A stretch of 64,000 bases of DNA from CAVSUB01 sp963816725. GTDB lineage: Bacteria; Acidobacteriota; Vicinamibacteria; Vicinamibacterales; 2-12-FULL-66-21. Made by a program: the position numbers and the translations under genes. Location of the stretch: positions 496,001 to 560,000 of the forward strand of contig CAWFMC010000013.1 in the NCBI GenBank assembly GCA_963816725.1, written 5' to 3'. The notes under the pieces were generated by a model. It was given only the letters and a program-made list of their open reading frames with translations. It made no database searches and was not told the DNA's origin. Positions 27,257-36,053 of this stretch are shown here, in pieces (positions within the stretch are counted from its first letter, which is position 1; every line of letters starts with the position of its first letter).

Positions 27257-28696
27257 ATGTCCATCGACCAGGCGATCGCCACGCTGCCGAGGGCGCTGTC
27301 GTCCTATCCTGATCGCAGCGCCGGTCCGCTGATCGCCCAGCTCGTCGAGCGGGTCCGTCTCGAGCCGTTCAACGCCGTCGCGACCGGGATCTTCATCCTC
27401 GCCATCCTGCATACGTTCGCGGCGGCGATCTTCGCCCGCCACGCGGTGAACCTGCAGCAGGCGCACGACGAGCGGTCACGGGCGGCCGGCCGGCCGCCAC
27501 GGCCGAGTGTACGCGCCGAGCTGCTGCATTTCATGGGCGAGGTCGAGGTCGTGTTCGGCCTGTGGGCGATTGCGCTGCTGGTGGCGATGGTCGCATACGT
27601 CGGCTGGGAGGCGAGCACCCACTACTTCAACGACGCGGTCAACTACACCGAGCCGTTGTTCGTGGTGGTGATCATGGCGCTGGCGTCGACGCGCCCGATC
27701 ATCTCGCTGGCCGAATCCATGCTCGGCCGGCTCGCCCGGCTCGGCGGCTCGAGCCCGGCGGCGTGGTGGGTGGTGATCCTGACCGTCGGCCCGCCGCTCG
27801 GGTCGTTCATCACCGAGCCCGGAGCGATGACGATCTGCGCCGTCCTGCTCGCTCGCCAGTTTTACGATCTCGAACCGGGCACACGACTGAAATACGCCAC
27901 GCTCGGTCTGTTGTTCGTAAACGTCTCGATCGGCGGCACCCTGACGCACTTCGCGGCGCCGCCGGTCCTGATGGTCGCGCGGGCCTGGGGCTGGGACCTG
28001 TCGTATGTCTTCGGTCACCTCGGCTGGCGCGCGATGCTGGCGATCCCCGCCTCGACGCTGGCGTATTTCCTCGTGTTCCGGCGCCAGCTCGGGGACCTCG
28101 CGCACCGCTCCGCGGCGGCGGACGTGTACGAGCCGGAGGACGCGCGTCAGGCTCCCCCCGGGCTGTTACCGGTGCCGCCGTGGGTCACGACCGTCCATGT
28201 CGCGTTCATGGCCTGGACCGTCGTCACCGCGCACGAACCGGTGCTGTTCGTCGGCGGGTTCCTGATCTTCCTCGGCTTCGCCAAAGCGACGGTGGCCTAC
28301 CAGAGCCGGATGGATTTGAAGGGACCGGTGATGGTTGGATTCTTTCTCGGCGGGCTGGTGATCCACGGTGGCCTTCAGGCGTGGTGGATCGGGCCGGTCC
28401 TCAGCCGGCTGTCCGAGCGGCCACTGTTCCTGGTGGCGACGGTGCTCACCGGTTTCAACGACAACGCCCTGATTACCTACCTCGCGTCGCTCGTGCCAAG
28501 CCTGCACGACACGCTGAAGCTGGCCGTGGTCGCGGGCGCGGTGACGGGCGGGGGCCTGACGGTGATCGCGAACGCGCCCAACCCGGCGGGGCAGGCCTTG
28601 CTGGCCCGGTTCTACGGCGGCGCCGTCGCGCCGCTCGGCCTCTTCCTCGGAGCCTTGCTCCCGACGATCATCGCGGCGCTGGCCTTCACGCTCTGA
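27257..28696 (+). CDS. Putative Na+/H+ antiporter (Na_H_antiport_3 family)
   Basis: 479 aa, about eleven hydrophobic segments. Typical motifs of this family are GEVEVVFGLWA, FVVVIMALASTRPII, GPPLGSFITEPGAMTICA, FVNVSIGGTLTHFAAPPVLMVA and TGFNDNALITYLASLVP, with charged residues inside membrane segments as in the ArsB/NhaD superfamily. It should exchange Na+ for protons, but the transported ion is assigned by family only. No partner subunits are adjacent. Confidence 0.85.
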   Translation: MSIDQAIATLPRALSSYPDRSAGPLIAQLVERVRLEPFNAVATGIFILAILHTFAAAIFARHAVNLQQAHDERSRAAGRPPRPSVRAELLHFMGEVEVVFGLWAIALLVAMVAYVGWEASTHYFNDAVNYTEPLFVVVIMALASTRPIISLAESMLGRLARLGGSSPAAWWVVILTVGPPLGSFITEPGAMTICAVLLARQFYDLEPGTRLKYATLGLLFVNVSIGGTLTHFAAPPVLMVARAWGWDLSYVFGHLGWRAMLAIPASTLAYFLVFRRQLGDLAHRSAAADVYEPEDARQAPPGLLPVPPWVTTVHVAFMAWTVVTAHEPVLFVGGFLIFLGFAKATVAYQSRMDLKGPVMVGFFLGGLVIHGGLQAWWIGPVLSRLSERPLFLVATVLTGFNDNALITYLASLVPSLHDTLKLAVVAGAVTGGGLTVIANAPNPAGQALLARFYGGAVAPLGLFLGALLPTIIAALAFTL

Positions 28697-28774
28697 GACC
28701 TTCCGTTAGAGCGCTTCGGCGTGTCACACCAGCAGCAGACAGCAAGGCGCGCCCGCGAGTCGATACACGGACGG

Positions 28775-29195
28775 CTACGGCACCCACATCGCGTACACCA
28801 TGGAGCTCGTCAACGCCCCGAGGCCGAGCAGAATCACACCGCGCGACGCGGTACTTGTGGACGAAGTACAGCAGGATCAGACCGGTCAGCGACACGAAGA
28901 CCAACACCGCTGCCGAGAGGTCGATGACCGCACCCCAGACCGGACCGGTATCCCGCCCCTTGTGCAGATCGTTGACGATTGCGGCCATGCCAAAACGCGA
29001 CTCCGTCAGGTCGAACCGGCCGGTCTCCCGGTCGACGAGTGCGCTGGCGGCATAGCCGGGCCCCTTGAACACCACTTCGCACTGCTGATCGTCGATCCGG
29101 AAGTCGGCCAGCGCCCCGTGAATGCCGGCGTTGGCGCGCAGATACTCGACCACCTGCAGCTTGTCGACGCTGCCGGTCAGCGATGACGCGGCCAT
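28775..29195 (-). pseudogene. PepSY-associated transmembrane protein remnant, 5'-truncated and frameshifted
   Basis: From an ATG at 29195 the frame reads a PepSY domain (K-L-Q-V-V-E-Y-L-R, V-V-F-K-G-P-G-Y, L-V-D-R-E-T-G-R-F) and then the family signature N-D-L-H-K-G-R-D-T-G-P-V-W with a following helix (VIDLSAAVLVFVSLTGLILLYF). The expected N-terminal membrane helix is missing. Near 28841-28851 one extra base throws the frame off. Removing it yields R-G-V-I-L-L-G-L-G-A-L-T-S-S-M-V-Y-A-M-W-V-P and a stop at 28775-28777, the normal end of such proteins. These proteins serve iron-siderophore reduction or redox functions. It is likely decayed. Confidence 0.7.
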
Positions 29196-29387
29196 CGCGC
29201 CGTGACGCTCGGACGTTTTCAGGCGGTGAAGGGGCCGGGACGAGGAGGAAAAGCCCCGAGCGTTCGTCGGGCGTGTGGTGAGCGGGCAGTGCGGCCGCTT
29301 ATCCGCGTAGCCGAAGACCACGAGCAGGGGCAGAGTTACACACCTCCGACTCCCCCGTGTGAAAGCGCCTCCGCTACGGATGGTTGG

Positions 29388-29825
29388 TTAGGCGGCCCGC
29401 TCGGTCTGGCTGAGCGACGGCGCCTGTTCGAGGACGTCGCGGCGCGCGCGGCGCGCGGCGAACTGCTGGCGAAGGCGGAACAACTCGACGGCCACGAGGA
29501 CCGCGCCCAGGAGGATCAACGAGGCGGTCATCGGCGCGGCGAGAAAGGAATGCGGCGCGCGCGCGCCGAGTTCCCCGTGCAGCAGATGCGCCGGGCCGAC
29601 GGACCCTGGCGTGTATCCCCCGAGCGCGGCCAACATCACGCGATCGGCGATGAAGATGCTGCCGATGATGCTGAACGCGTACACCCACTGCAGGAGAATC
29701 CGCCGCCACCGCGCGGCACTGCTGGTGCCGCGGAAGACGCGCGCCAGCTCGTGGACCGGCATGAACAGCGCGGCCAGCACGTAGAACAACGTTCCGACTC
29801 CGATACCTGGTAACCCGGCGAACAT
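29388..29825 (-). CDS. Small multi-spanning membrane protein linked to the glycosyltransferase
   Basis: 145 aa. The ATG at 29825 lies four bases after the stop of the upstream glycosyltransferase, with GGGAC as possible ribosome-binding site, so the pair is an operon. It has about four hydrophobic segments (GVGTLFYVLAALFMPVHEL; LQWVYAFSIIGSIFIADRVML; APMTASLILLGAVLVAVELF) and an Arg-rich tail (R-Q-Q-F-A-A-R-R-A-R-R-D). I do not recognise a family. It may be an accessory subunit of polysaccharide synthesis. Confidence 0.65.
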   Translation of the reverse strand: MFAGLPGIGVGTLFYVLAALFMPVHELARVFRGTSSAARWRRILLQWVYAFSIIGSIFIADRVMLAALGGYTPGSVGPAHLLHGELGARAPHSFLAAPMTASLILLGAVLVAVELFRLRQQFAARRARRDVLEQAPSLSQTERAA

Positions 29826-29829
29826 GAGC

Positions 29830-30837
29830 TCAGTGTCCCTTCTCGTATAAAACCAGCCGGCGGCCAACGATCATCTCTGACCAGATGGCCTCGAGGACGA
29901 ACAGGCAGTTGACCACCCGCACGATGAAGAAGGCGGGGATGCTGCGGAGCGCCCGCCAGAACTCGCCGCGCCGCGCCGCCTGCGTGAGCACCGGCACCAT
30001 CAGGGCCGGCGCGTCGAGGATGTAGACCAGCAGAATCAGCGGATTCCGCCAGAGCAGCGCGGTCAGCGGCACCACGCCGAGATAGATGATCGATGCGACG
30101 GTCGACTCCCAGAACGCCACTCCGACCACGGACCGCAGGAAGCCGATCGACAGCAGCCGGGAGAAGTGGAGCTGGACGTTCTGCATGAAGCCATGCGACC
30201 AGCGCCGCAGTTGCTTCCGCATGAAGGAGAAGTTGTGCGGCTCGATCGGATAACAGACCGCGCCCGGCACGAACCGCACCTGCTCACCGGCGCTGTACAT
30301 CGTCCACGTCAGGTCCATGTCCTCGGCCATGGTCCGCGTCTGCCAGCCGCCGTGCGAGCGCAGGCGTGCGGTCCGATAGATCGAGAAACAGCCGGATGCA
30401 ATCAACGGCTTGGCGTAGTGATCCTGGATCGGCTTGTAGAAGCTGAACGCCAGCAGGTACTCGATGTAGCGGCCGCGCTCCCACACCGAGCTGACGTAGC
30501 GCGGCACCACGAAGCCGCAGGCGGCGGTGATGCTGGTATCCGCCATGACCTCGAGAAACCGGGCGATCGAGTCCGGGGCCACGATGGTGTCGCCGTCGAT
30601 CGCCATCGTATACTCCGTCGCCACGGTCTTCAGCGCGAAGTTCTGGGCGCCCGCCTTGGTTCCGGTGTTGGCCGGCGGCTGCAGCACGGTGACCCCATAA
30701 CTGCGCGCCACCTCCGCCGTCGCATCCGTCGAGCAGTCGTCGATGACGATGATTTCCGCGGCCGGAACGGTTTGCGCGAGCAGGCTCTCGATGGTGTCGC
30801 CGATCGTCTCGGCCTCGTTGTAGGCCGGCACGAGCAC
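29830..30837 (-). CDS. Family 2 processive-type membrane glycosyltransferase
   Basis: 335 aa. The GT-A domain has L-V-P-A-Y-N-E, V-I-D-D-C-S-T-D, D-G-D-T, T-M-A-E-D-M-D-L-T-W and Q-L-R-R-W, the D, DxD, D and QxxRW motifs of BcsA/PgaC-like synthases. C-terminal membrane helices follow (about 235-325). The GTG start falls at the very edge of the fold. The frame stays open for about 25 codons upstream without an ATG before a TAG near 30917, so an N-terminal piece (often a membrane helix) could be missing or start at a rare codon. It probably extends or transfers a polysaccharide or lipid-linked sugar. Confidence 0.85.
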   Translation of the reverse strand: MLVPAYNEAETIGDTIESLLAQTVPAAEIIVIDDCSTDATAEVARSYGVTVLQPPANTGTKAGAQNFALKTVATEYTMAIDGDTIVAPDSIARFLEVMADTSITAACGFVVPRYVSSVWERGRYIEYLLAFSFYKPIQDHYAKPLIASGCFSIYRTARLRSHGGWQTRTMAEDMDLTWTMYSAGEQVRFVPGAVCYPIEPHNFSFMRKQLRRWSHGFMQNVQLHFSRLLSIGFLRSVVGVAFWESTVASIIYLGVVPLTALLWRNPLILLVYILDAPALMVPVLTQAARRGEFWRALRSIPAFFIVRVVNCLFVLEAIWSEMIVGRRLVLYEKGH

Positions 30838-31042
30838 GGTGACCCCCGGCCGGAGCGCGGGGGAAGGAGCGAGCGGTCTCTCAGCAGCGGAACGTGATGA
30901 GAGCTGAGACCTCAGCTAATCGATGCACGCGAGTTCGTATGCAAATCTAGCGCCAGTTGGCGGCCCTTTAGATGCGGAAAAAAACGGCGAAAGTGAGCGG
31001 CTGGCGGTCAGCGCGGCAGAATCGAGACGGGATGGGTAGAAA

Positions 31043-32578
31043 GTGACTGGTGCGGTGCCGCCCGACCCACACAGTGGAAGAGTGGGGGCGTGGCCCCGCG
31101 TCGGGTGGTGGCTCGCGCTGCTGATGCTCCTCGCGCTTGGCGTGCGGCTGCACGGGATCAATCAGTCGCTCGTGACATTTCACCCGACCCGCCATTATCG
31201 ATCGGCGGTGATCGCGCGCGCGTGCTACTACGACGCGACCCCGTCAATCGAAGCCTGGGCGCGTCGCCTGGCCGACGCCGCGCGCTCGATGCAGCCCGCC
31301 GGCGAGCCGCCCTTCATGGAGTGGATCGCCTGCGAGAGCTACCGCGCGATCGGCCACGAAGACATCCGCGTCCCGCGCATCCTGGTGATGATCTGCTGGA
31401 TCCTTGGCGCGATCCCGTTGCACGCCCTGGCACGTCGCGCGAGCTCCGGCGTCTGCGCAATCGTCGCCGCCGCGCTCTACCTCTTCATGCCGTACGCCAT
31501 CGTCGCCACCCGGAGCTTTCAGCCGGACGCGCCGATGACGCTCTGTACTCTGATCGCCGTGCTCGCCGTCGCCAGGTACTTCGAGTCGCCCGTGACGTCA
31601 CGGTTCGTCACTGCGGTGCTCCTCGTTGGATTGGCCACGATGGTCAAGCCGATGAGCGTCTTCCTGACGCTGCCGGCGTTGATCGGGCTGGCATGGGCGC
31701 GGCAGCCATGGCGGGCGCTCGTCGTCAATCGTCGATTCGCGCTGCTCGTGCTGCTCGGGTTCCTGCCCGCGACGCTGTACTACGGGTACGGCGCGGTCTT
31801 CGGCACGCTTGCCCGCGATCAGATGCGCATGCGCTTCGTGCCGGCGCTGCTCACCTCGAGCTTCTTCTGGCACGGCTGGCTGACGCAGATCCGGCGCGTG
31901 TTCGGACTGCCGCTCTTCGGGCTGTCGATCCTGGCCGCACTCATCGCGCCGCGCCCGGGCGCGCGCGCCCTCATCGCCGCGCTGTGGATCGGCTACGCGG
32001 CGTTCGCCGTGGCCTTCACGTACCACATGCCGACGCACGACTACTACCACCTGCCCTACGTCGCGATCGTCGCGCTCGGTGCGGCGGCGACGCTCGAACG
32101 GCTTCATCGCTGGGTGGCGACCCGCGTACCCAGCGCTGTCGTCTTCGCGGGCGCCTCCACCGTGACCGCGGCGATCGTAATCTGGGGATCGCTCGCGGCG
32201 TGGCCGCGCCTGACCAACCCGCGCGCCGACGCGACGGTCGCGGCCTACGAGCGCATCGGCGAGCTCACCCATCACGATCCCAACGTGCTTTTCCTGGATC
32301 TCGAGTACGGCTACTCGCTGATGTATCACGGCCAGCTGTCGGGCGATTCCTGGCCGAACATCGACGACCTGGCGGCGGAACGACTCGGCGGCGAGCCGCC
32401 AATTACGGCCCAGGAGCGCTTCGAGCGCGACTACGCGAGCGGCAAGCCCTCGTACTTCGTCGTCACCGACCTGGCGTCGCTCAAAGCGGAAGCGGATTTG
32501 CGGGCTTTGCTCGATGACCGCGTTACCGTGGTCGAGAAGACGCCCACGTACCACGTCTACCAGTTCAAAGCGGAATGA
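31043..32578 (+). CDS. GT39/ArnT-like membrane glycosyltransferase
   Basis: 511 aa, GTG start. About ten hydrophobic helices. The acidic loop after TM1 differs slightly from typical DE/DD pairs (LHGINQSLVTFHPTRHYRS). Later features are PRILVMICWILGAIPLHALARR, LYLFMPYAIVATRSFQPDAPM, MVKPMSVFL and a C-terminal periplasmic domain (about 390-511). It would transfer a sugar from a polyprenyl phosphate to lipid or protein. It is divergent from the GT2 operon, with a shared 205-bp promoter region. Confidence 0.78.
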   Translation: MTGAVPPDPHSGRVGAWPRVGWWLALLMLLALGVRLHGINQSLVTFHPTRHYRSAVIARACYYDATPSIEAWARRLADAARSMQPAGEPPFMEWIACESYRAIGHEDIRVPRILVMICWILGAIPLHALARRASSGVCAIVAAALYLFMPYAIVATRSFQPDAPMTLCTLIAVLAVARYFESPVTSRFVTAVLLVGLATMVKPMSVFLTLPALIGLAWARQPWRALVVNRRFALLVLLGFLPATLYYGYGAVFGTLARDQMRMRFVPALLTSSFFWHGWLTQIRRVFGLPLFGLSILAALIAPRPGARALIAALWIGYAAFAVAFTYHMPTHDYYHLPYVAIVALGAAATLERLHRWVATRVPSAVVFAGASTVTAAIVIWGSLAAWPRLTNPRADATVAAYERIGELTHHDPNVLFLDLEYGYSLMYHGQLSGDSWPNIDDLAAERLGGEPPITAQERFERDYASGKPSYFVVTDLASLKAEADLRALLDDRVTVVEKTPTYHVYQFKAE

Positions 32579-32582
32579 GGGA

Positions 32583-32624
32583 GGCTCGGGGATCGGGGAC
32601 GAGGGACGGGGACCAAGGAGAGAA
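32583..32624 (+). repeat. GGGGAYSR-type G-rich mini-repeat
   Basis: Imperfect short G-rich repeats (CTCGGGGATCGGGGACGAGG-like) directly after the GT39 stop. They resemble the GGGGACT heptads flanking copy A of the composite repeat, and also lie between convergent genes. Confidence 0.5.
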
Positions 32625-32634
32625 GAGCGCGCAG

Positions 32635-32667
32635 TCCGGCCGCGCAACGTAGCGCAGCGCGGCCGGA
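32635..32667. terminator. Bidirectional terminator-like hairpin
   Basis: An 11-bp GC stem (32635-32645 with 32657-32667), 11-nt loop, between the convergent GT39 and hsp20 genes. No T-run on either side. Confidence 0.55.
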
Positions 32668-32697
32668 GCTGAACGCGGGAACTGAGGCGCGAGCGGT

Positions 32698-33144
32698 TTA
32701 CGCGCTCGTCAGCTGTTTCTTGTCCTCGTGCTCCGTCGAAATCTGGATCCGCCGCGGCTTGACGCTCTCCTTTAGCGGCAACGTCAGTTGCAGCATCCCA
32801 TGACGATGCGTGGCGCTGAGCTTCTCCACGTCCAGGAACGGTGGAATGGTGAACGTCTGCTCGTACCCCGACATGCGGGTGGCCTGGTTCCGCTTGTCGC
32901 TGGGCTGGTTGACGCGAATCTGCAGCGTGTTGCCGGCGACTTCGAGGTTGACGTTCTCCGGATCGATCCCGGGGAGCGGCACGTCGATGTGCCAGCCGTC
33001 CTCCGTGGTGTTCACCCGGAAGGAGTTGGGGGACTCGGCCGTCCGCGCGGGCAGGTCGTTCCAGAACTGGTTGAACACTCGCTCGACCTCCCGATGGAAG
33101 TTGAACACGTCGTCAAACGGGCTCCAACGATTGACGCTTGCCAT
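32698..33144 (-). CDS. Hsp20/alpha-crystallin family small heat-shock protein
   Basis: 148 aa. The ATG at 33144 follows AAAGGAGG with five bases between, so the longer open frame upstream is not used. The alpha-crystallin domain (about 40-135) contains DGWHIDVPLPGIDPENVNLEV, an FTIPPFLDVEKLSATHRHGMLQLTLPL-like strand pair and the A-x-x-x-n-G-v-L variant H-R-H-G-M-L. Its role is an ATP-independent holdase. A near-perfect sigma70 promoter lies upstream. The leader is AT-rich, unlike the surroundings. Confidence 0.92.
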   Translation of the reverse strand: MASVNRWSPFDDVFNFHREVERVFNQFWNDLPARTAESPNSFRVNTTEDGWHIDVPLPGIDPENVNLEVAGNTLQIRVNQPSDKRNQATRMSGYEQTFTIPPFLDVEKLSATHRHGMLQLTLPLKESVKPRRIQISTEHEDKKQLTSA

Positions 33145-33177
33145 TGAAACCTCCTTTGAATAAGAGCCAACAAGAAA

Positions 33178-33206
33178 TTTATAAGACATGACGTTCGCGC
33201 TGTCAA
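33178..33206 (-). promoter_or_regulatory. Consensus sigma-70 promoter of hsp20
   Basis: On the minus strand: TTGACA (33206-33201), a 17-bp spacer, then TATAAA (33183-33178), 34-39 bases upstream of the hsp20 ATG. It matches the sigma70 consensus at all six -35 bases and five of six -10 bases, notable in so GC-rich a genome. No CIRCE or sigma32-like element is evident. Confidence 0.75.
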
Positions 33207-33326
33207 GTAATATGCGTCTCTTCCGCTAAGTTCAGCCACGGATATCAACAGCTCAACTGGACCCAGGCGGTCCGCATCGCTTTTTTTCGAACTCAAGCGC
33301 TAGCGAAGGGCGGTTACCCTCGGCGC

Positions 33327-34604
33327 TCAATGGCCGGGTTCGGAGGGGACTTCTCTGACGATCAACCAGAAGGCCAGTGGGCCGATGGCGATGAGGACGG
33401 CTGCCAGCACGAAGGGCGGGGTATACGAACCCGTCTTCGAGATCAGCACGCCGGTGATGATCGGCGACAGGATGCCGGCAATGTTGCCGACGAAGTTGTA
33501 GATCCCCGTCCAGAGTCCGATCTCCGACCGTGGCGCGCAGTTCTGCAGGATCACCAGCATGTTGCCGGTCGCGAGACCGACCAGGCACCCGCCGATGATC
33601 AGCGCGACGGCGGCGCCGGGGGTGTTGACCCGCGCGGCGGGGATCAGCATCAGTCCGGTCAGGAACGCCACGGTGACGATCGTCTTGCGAACCTTGGTCT
33701 CGTTCCCGCCCGCCATGATCAGGCGGTCGGCGATCCAGCCGCCGATCGGCTCGCTCAGCCCGAACACCATGTAGGGCAGTGCCGCATAGATCCCCGCCCG
33801 CATCATCGTCAGGCCGCGTGACGTCACGAGGTAGTCGGGCAGCCAATTGACCAGGAAGTACCAGTAGTAATCGAAGCAGAAGAACCCCAGGCAGATGCCG
33901 AGGAGGTTGCGGTTGGTGACCAGGGCGCCGATTCGCTGACCGATCGGAACCGGCGGGCGGGTCTCCGCCGGGCGCGGCGCGCGGAGCTGCGACGGCGTGA
34001 CCAGGAACCACGGGATCAACCAGAGAAGCGCCGCGAAGCCGACCGCCGAGAAGCTGACGCGCCAACCGTAGTGCGTCAGCATGTACGGCACGAGCACGCC
34101 TTCGACGACCAGCCCGGTCCGCGTCCCGGCGTCGAACAAGCCGTTGGGCAACGCGCGTTGTGCGGGTGGAAAGAGCAGGCTGACGATCTTCGAGCCGCCC
34201 GGAAGGTAGATTGACTCGCCGACCCCGAGCAGGACGCGGAGCGCGATCAGCGAGGCGAGCCCGGTCGAGAGTCCCATCAGGCCCTGGGCCATCGACCACA
34301 GCGTGAAGGCCCCGGCATAGAGCCACCGCAGGTTCACCCGGTCGGCCAGCACGCCCATCGGGATCTGCATCAGCGTGTAGGACCAGAAGAACGCGGAGAG
34401 CAGCACGCCCTTGGCTTCGGGGCCCAAGCTCAGTTCCTTCGAGATCAGCGGCAGGGCGAACGAGATCGTGGCGCGATCGAAGTAGTTGATCAGCGACGCG
34501 GTGAAGAGCAGCCCGACGATCGCCCATCGTCGCGAGATCGCCGTCCCCAGCGAGGTGGGTGGTGTGTGCGAGGAGGTGTGAGCCGACGTGTGGGGGCTGG
34601 TCAT
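33327..34604 (-). CDS. MFS transporter, ACS-like family
   Basis: 425 aa with about 12 hydrophobic segments. N-terminal R-R-W-A-I-V-G-L-L-F-T-A-S-L-I-N-Y-F-D-R-A is the ACS (anion:cation symporter) signature. Other features are P-M-G-V-L-A-D-R, R-V-L-L-G-V-G-E-S, and G-W-I-A-D-R-L-I-M-A-G-G in the second half. The family imports organic acids and sugar acids such as hexuronates. The CE15-type esterase next to it (same strand, just below 34704) makes a glucuronate-type substrate plausible. The His/Thr/Ser-rich N-terminus (S-P-H-T-S-A-H-T-S-S-H-T) is cytoplasmic. Confidence 0.88.
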   Translation of the reverse strand: MTSPHTSAHTSSHTPPTSLGTAISRRWAIVGLLFTASLINYFDRATISFALPLISKELSLGPEAKGVLLSAFFWSYTLMQIPMGVLADRVNLRWLYAGAFTLWSMAQGLMGLSTGLASLIALRVLLGVGESIYLPGGSKIVSLLFPPAQRALPNGLFDAGTRTGLVVEGVLVPYMLTHYGWRVSFSAVGFAALLWLIPWFLVTPSQLRAPRPAETRPPVPIGQRIGALVTNRNLLGICLGFFCFDYYWYFLVNWLPDYLVTSRGLTMMRAGIYAALPYMVFGLSEPIGGWIADRLIMAGGNETKVRKTIVTVAFLTGLMLIPAARVNTPGAAVALIIGGCLVGLATGNMLVILQNCAPRSEIGLWTGIYNFVGNIAGILSPIITGVLISKTGSYTPPFVLAAVLIAIGPLAFWLIVREVPSEPGH

Positions 34605-34703
34605 GGGTTGTGAGTGCGTCCGGCCCCGGGAAGGTACGTCAAGCGCGCGCTGAATGCACGTCTGTTGTGGGCAGCCGCATCTTACGCTGGCAGGTGCGGG
34701 CGC

Positions 34704-35939
34704 TCACTTCTTCCAGATCCGATCGGCCAGATCTGCGAAGCGGGACCAGTCAGCAGGGGTCAGGTCATGACCGCCGGCGCGCACGTGATAGCCGCGGCTG
34801 CCCCGCACCAGTGGCGTGTCGAGCGGCGGCATGGCGTCCTCGCCGATCGGCGGTTGGCCGTAGAGGCTGAACACCGGAGAGGAGGCAGCCATGGACAGGA
34901 ACTCGCCCCGGGGATCCGACCACAGGTCCTCGTCAGCGCTTGCGACATAGAGCGCCCGCGGCGCGGCCAGGGCCAGGAGCATGTGTTGATCGACCGGCAG
35001 CGCCGCCGGGCGTCCGTTGTAGCTCTTGTACGCCGCGGTGAACCAATGCGGGAACGCCGTGTTGATCACCTCCAGCGTCTCCCCGAACCAGCGGCGGCTG
35101 AGCGCCGCACCCCCTTCGCCCGAATCGTTCGACACTACCATCGCAAAGCGCTCGTCCTCGGCGCCGGCCCAGAGCGCGGCTTTGCCGCCGCGGGAGTGCC
35201 CGACGACGGCAATCCGCGCCGGGTCGATCCTGCTGTCGGTGACGAAATAGTCCATCGCGCGGCTCGCGCCCCAGCCCCACGCGGCCAGCGCGCCCCAGCT
35301 GTAGGCGGAAGCCTCGCTCGTACCGAGACCGTCGAACAGCGACATCACGCCCGAGCGGAACGTGTCCTTGTCGTCCGGCGCGAGCTGGCCAACCTGAAAG
35401 GCGGCGATGCCATACCCACGGGCGATCACCTGTTCCGCCGGCCAGAAGCCGGATTTCTCCCGGCGTGTCGGGTCGGTATTCGAGGCCGGCCGGTTGTTGA
35501 TCAGCAGGAACAACGGGACGCGGCCCGGTGTGTTCGGCAGGAACAGCGTGAGGTCGAACCGATGCGACTTCTGCCCCTGCCGGCTGGTGATGACGACGCG
35601 CCGTAGGGTGGCCGCGTCGCTCATCGCGTGCGCGTCCTCCTGAATGACCTCGAAGGTGAGATGCTCAGGGCGTCCTGGCGACCGGCCGTACACCGTCGTG
35701 CGGAAGAGGTCGAGGATCTCCTCGCGGCGGGCCCTCCACTGCGCCGGCGTCTTGACCGCCGCGGGACCGAGGACGTCGGGCAGCGTGTATGGCGGCACGC
35801 GGGCCTCGTCGTAGTTGACGTTCCGCTTCTCCTGCGCCGTCGCACGAGCGACCACGTCCGGGTTGGCACGCCAGCCGATGCCTTGCGCGAGGAGCAGTGG
35901 CAAAGCGATGCAGAGAGTGGTCGAAACAATCGCACGCAT
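34704..35939 (-). CDS. CE15-like glucuronoyl esterase / acetyl xylan esterase family
   Basis: 411 aa with a signal peptide (M-R-A-I-V-S-T-T-L-C-I-A-L-P-L-L-L-A-Q). The nucleophile elbow is in V-G-H-S-R-G-G-K-A-A-L-W-A-G, then V-S-N-D-S-G-E-G-G-A-A-L-S-R-R-W-F-G-E (typical of bacterial CE15), and the catalytic His is in R-A-G-G-H-D-L-T-P-A-D-W. Family members cleave the ester between lignin alcohols and 4-O-methyl-glucuronic acid of xylan. The start at 35939 is chosen for the signal peptide. Neighbouring MFS carrier supports plant cell-wall degradation; exact ester is inference. Confidence 0.82.
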   Translation of the reverse strand: MRAIVSTTLCIALPLLLAQGIGWRANPDVVARATAQEKRNVNYDEARVPPYTLPDVLGPAAVKTPAQWRARREEILDLFRTTVYGRSPGRPEHLTFEVIQEDAHAMSDAATLRRVVITSRQGQKSHRFDLTLFLPNTPGRVPLFLLINNRPASNTDPTRREKSGFWPAEQVIARGYGIAAFQVGQLAPDDKDTFRSGVMSLFDGLGTSEASAYSWGALAAWGWGASRAMDYFVTDSRIDPARIAVVGHSRGGKAALWAGAEDERFAMVVSNDSGEGGAALSRRWFGETLEVINTAFPHWFTAAYKSYNGRPAALPVDQHMLLALAAPRALYVASADEDLWSDPRGEFLSMAASSPVFSLYGQPPIGEDAMPPLDTPLVRGSRGYHVRAGGHDLTPADWSRFADLADRIWKK

Positions 35940-36053
35940 GACGCGTCTCCAGGAGCTCCGGCGTCGCAGGTCACGGCGCGGTACGCGGTCTCGCTGGTTC
36001 GAAACCAACCTGAGCGCGGCTGGGAACAAGCGACCGTGTTACGAGTTCCCGGT

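Noticed and set aside
30916..31161. Small minus-strand ORF as missing GT2 N-terminus
   Set aside because: Not in the GT2 frame past a TAG near 30917 and lacks a hydrophobic helix.
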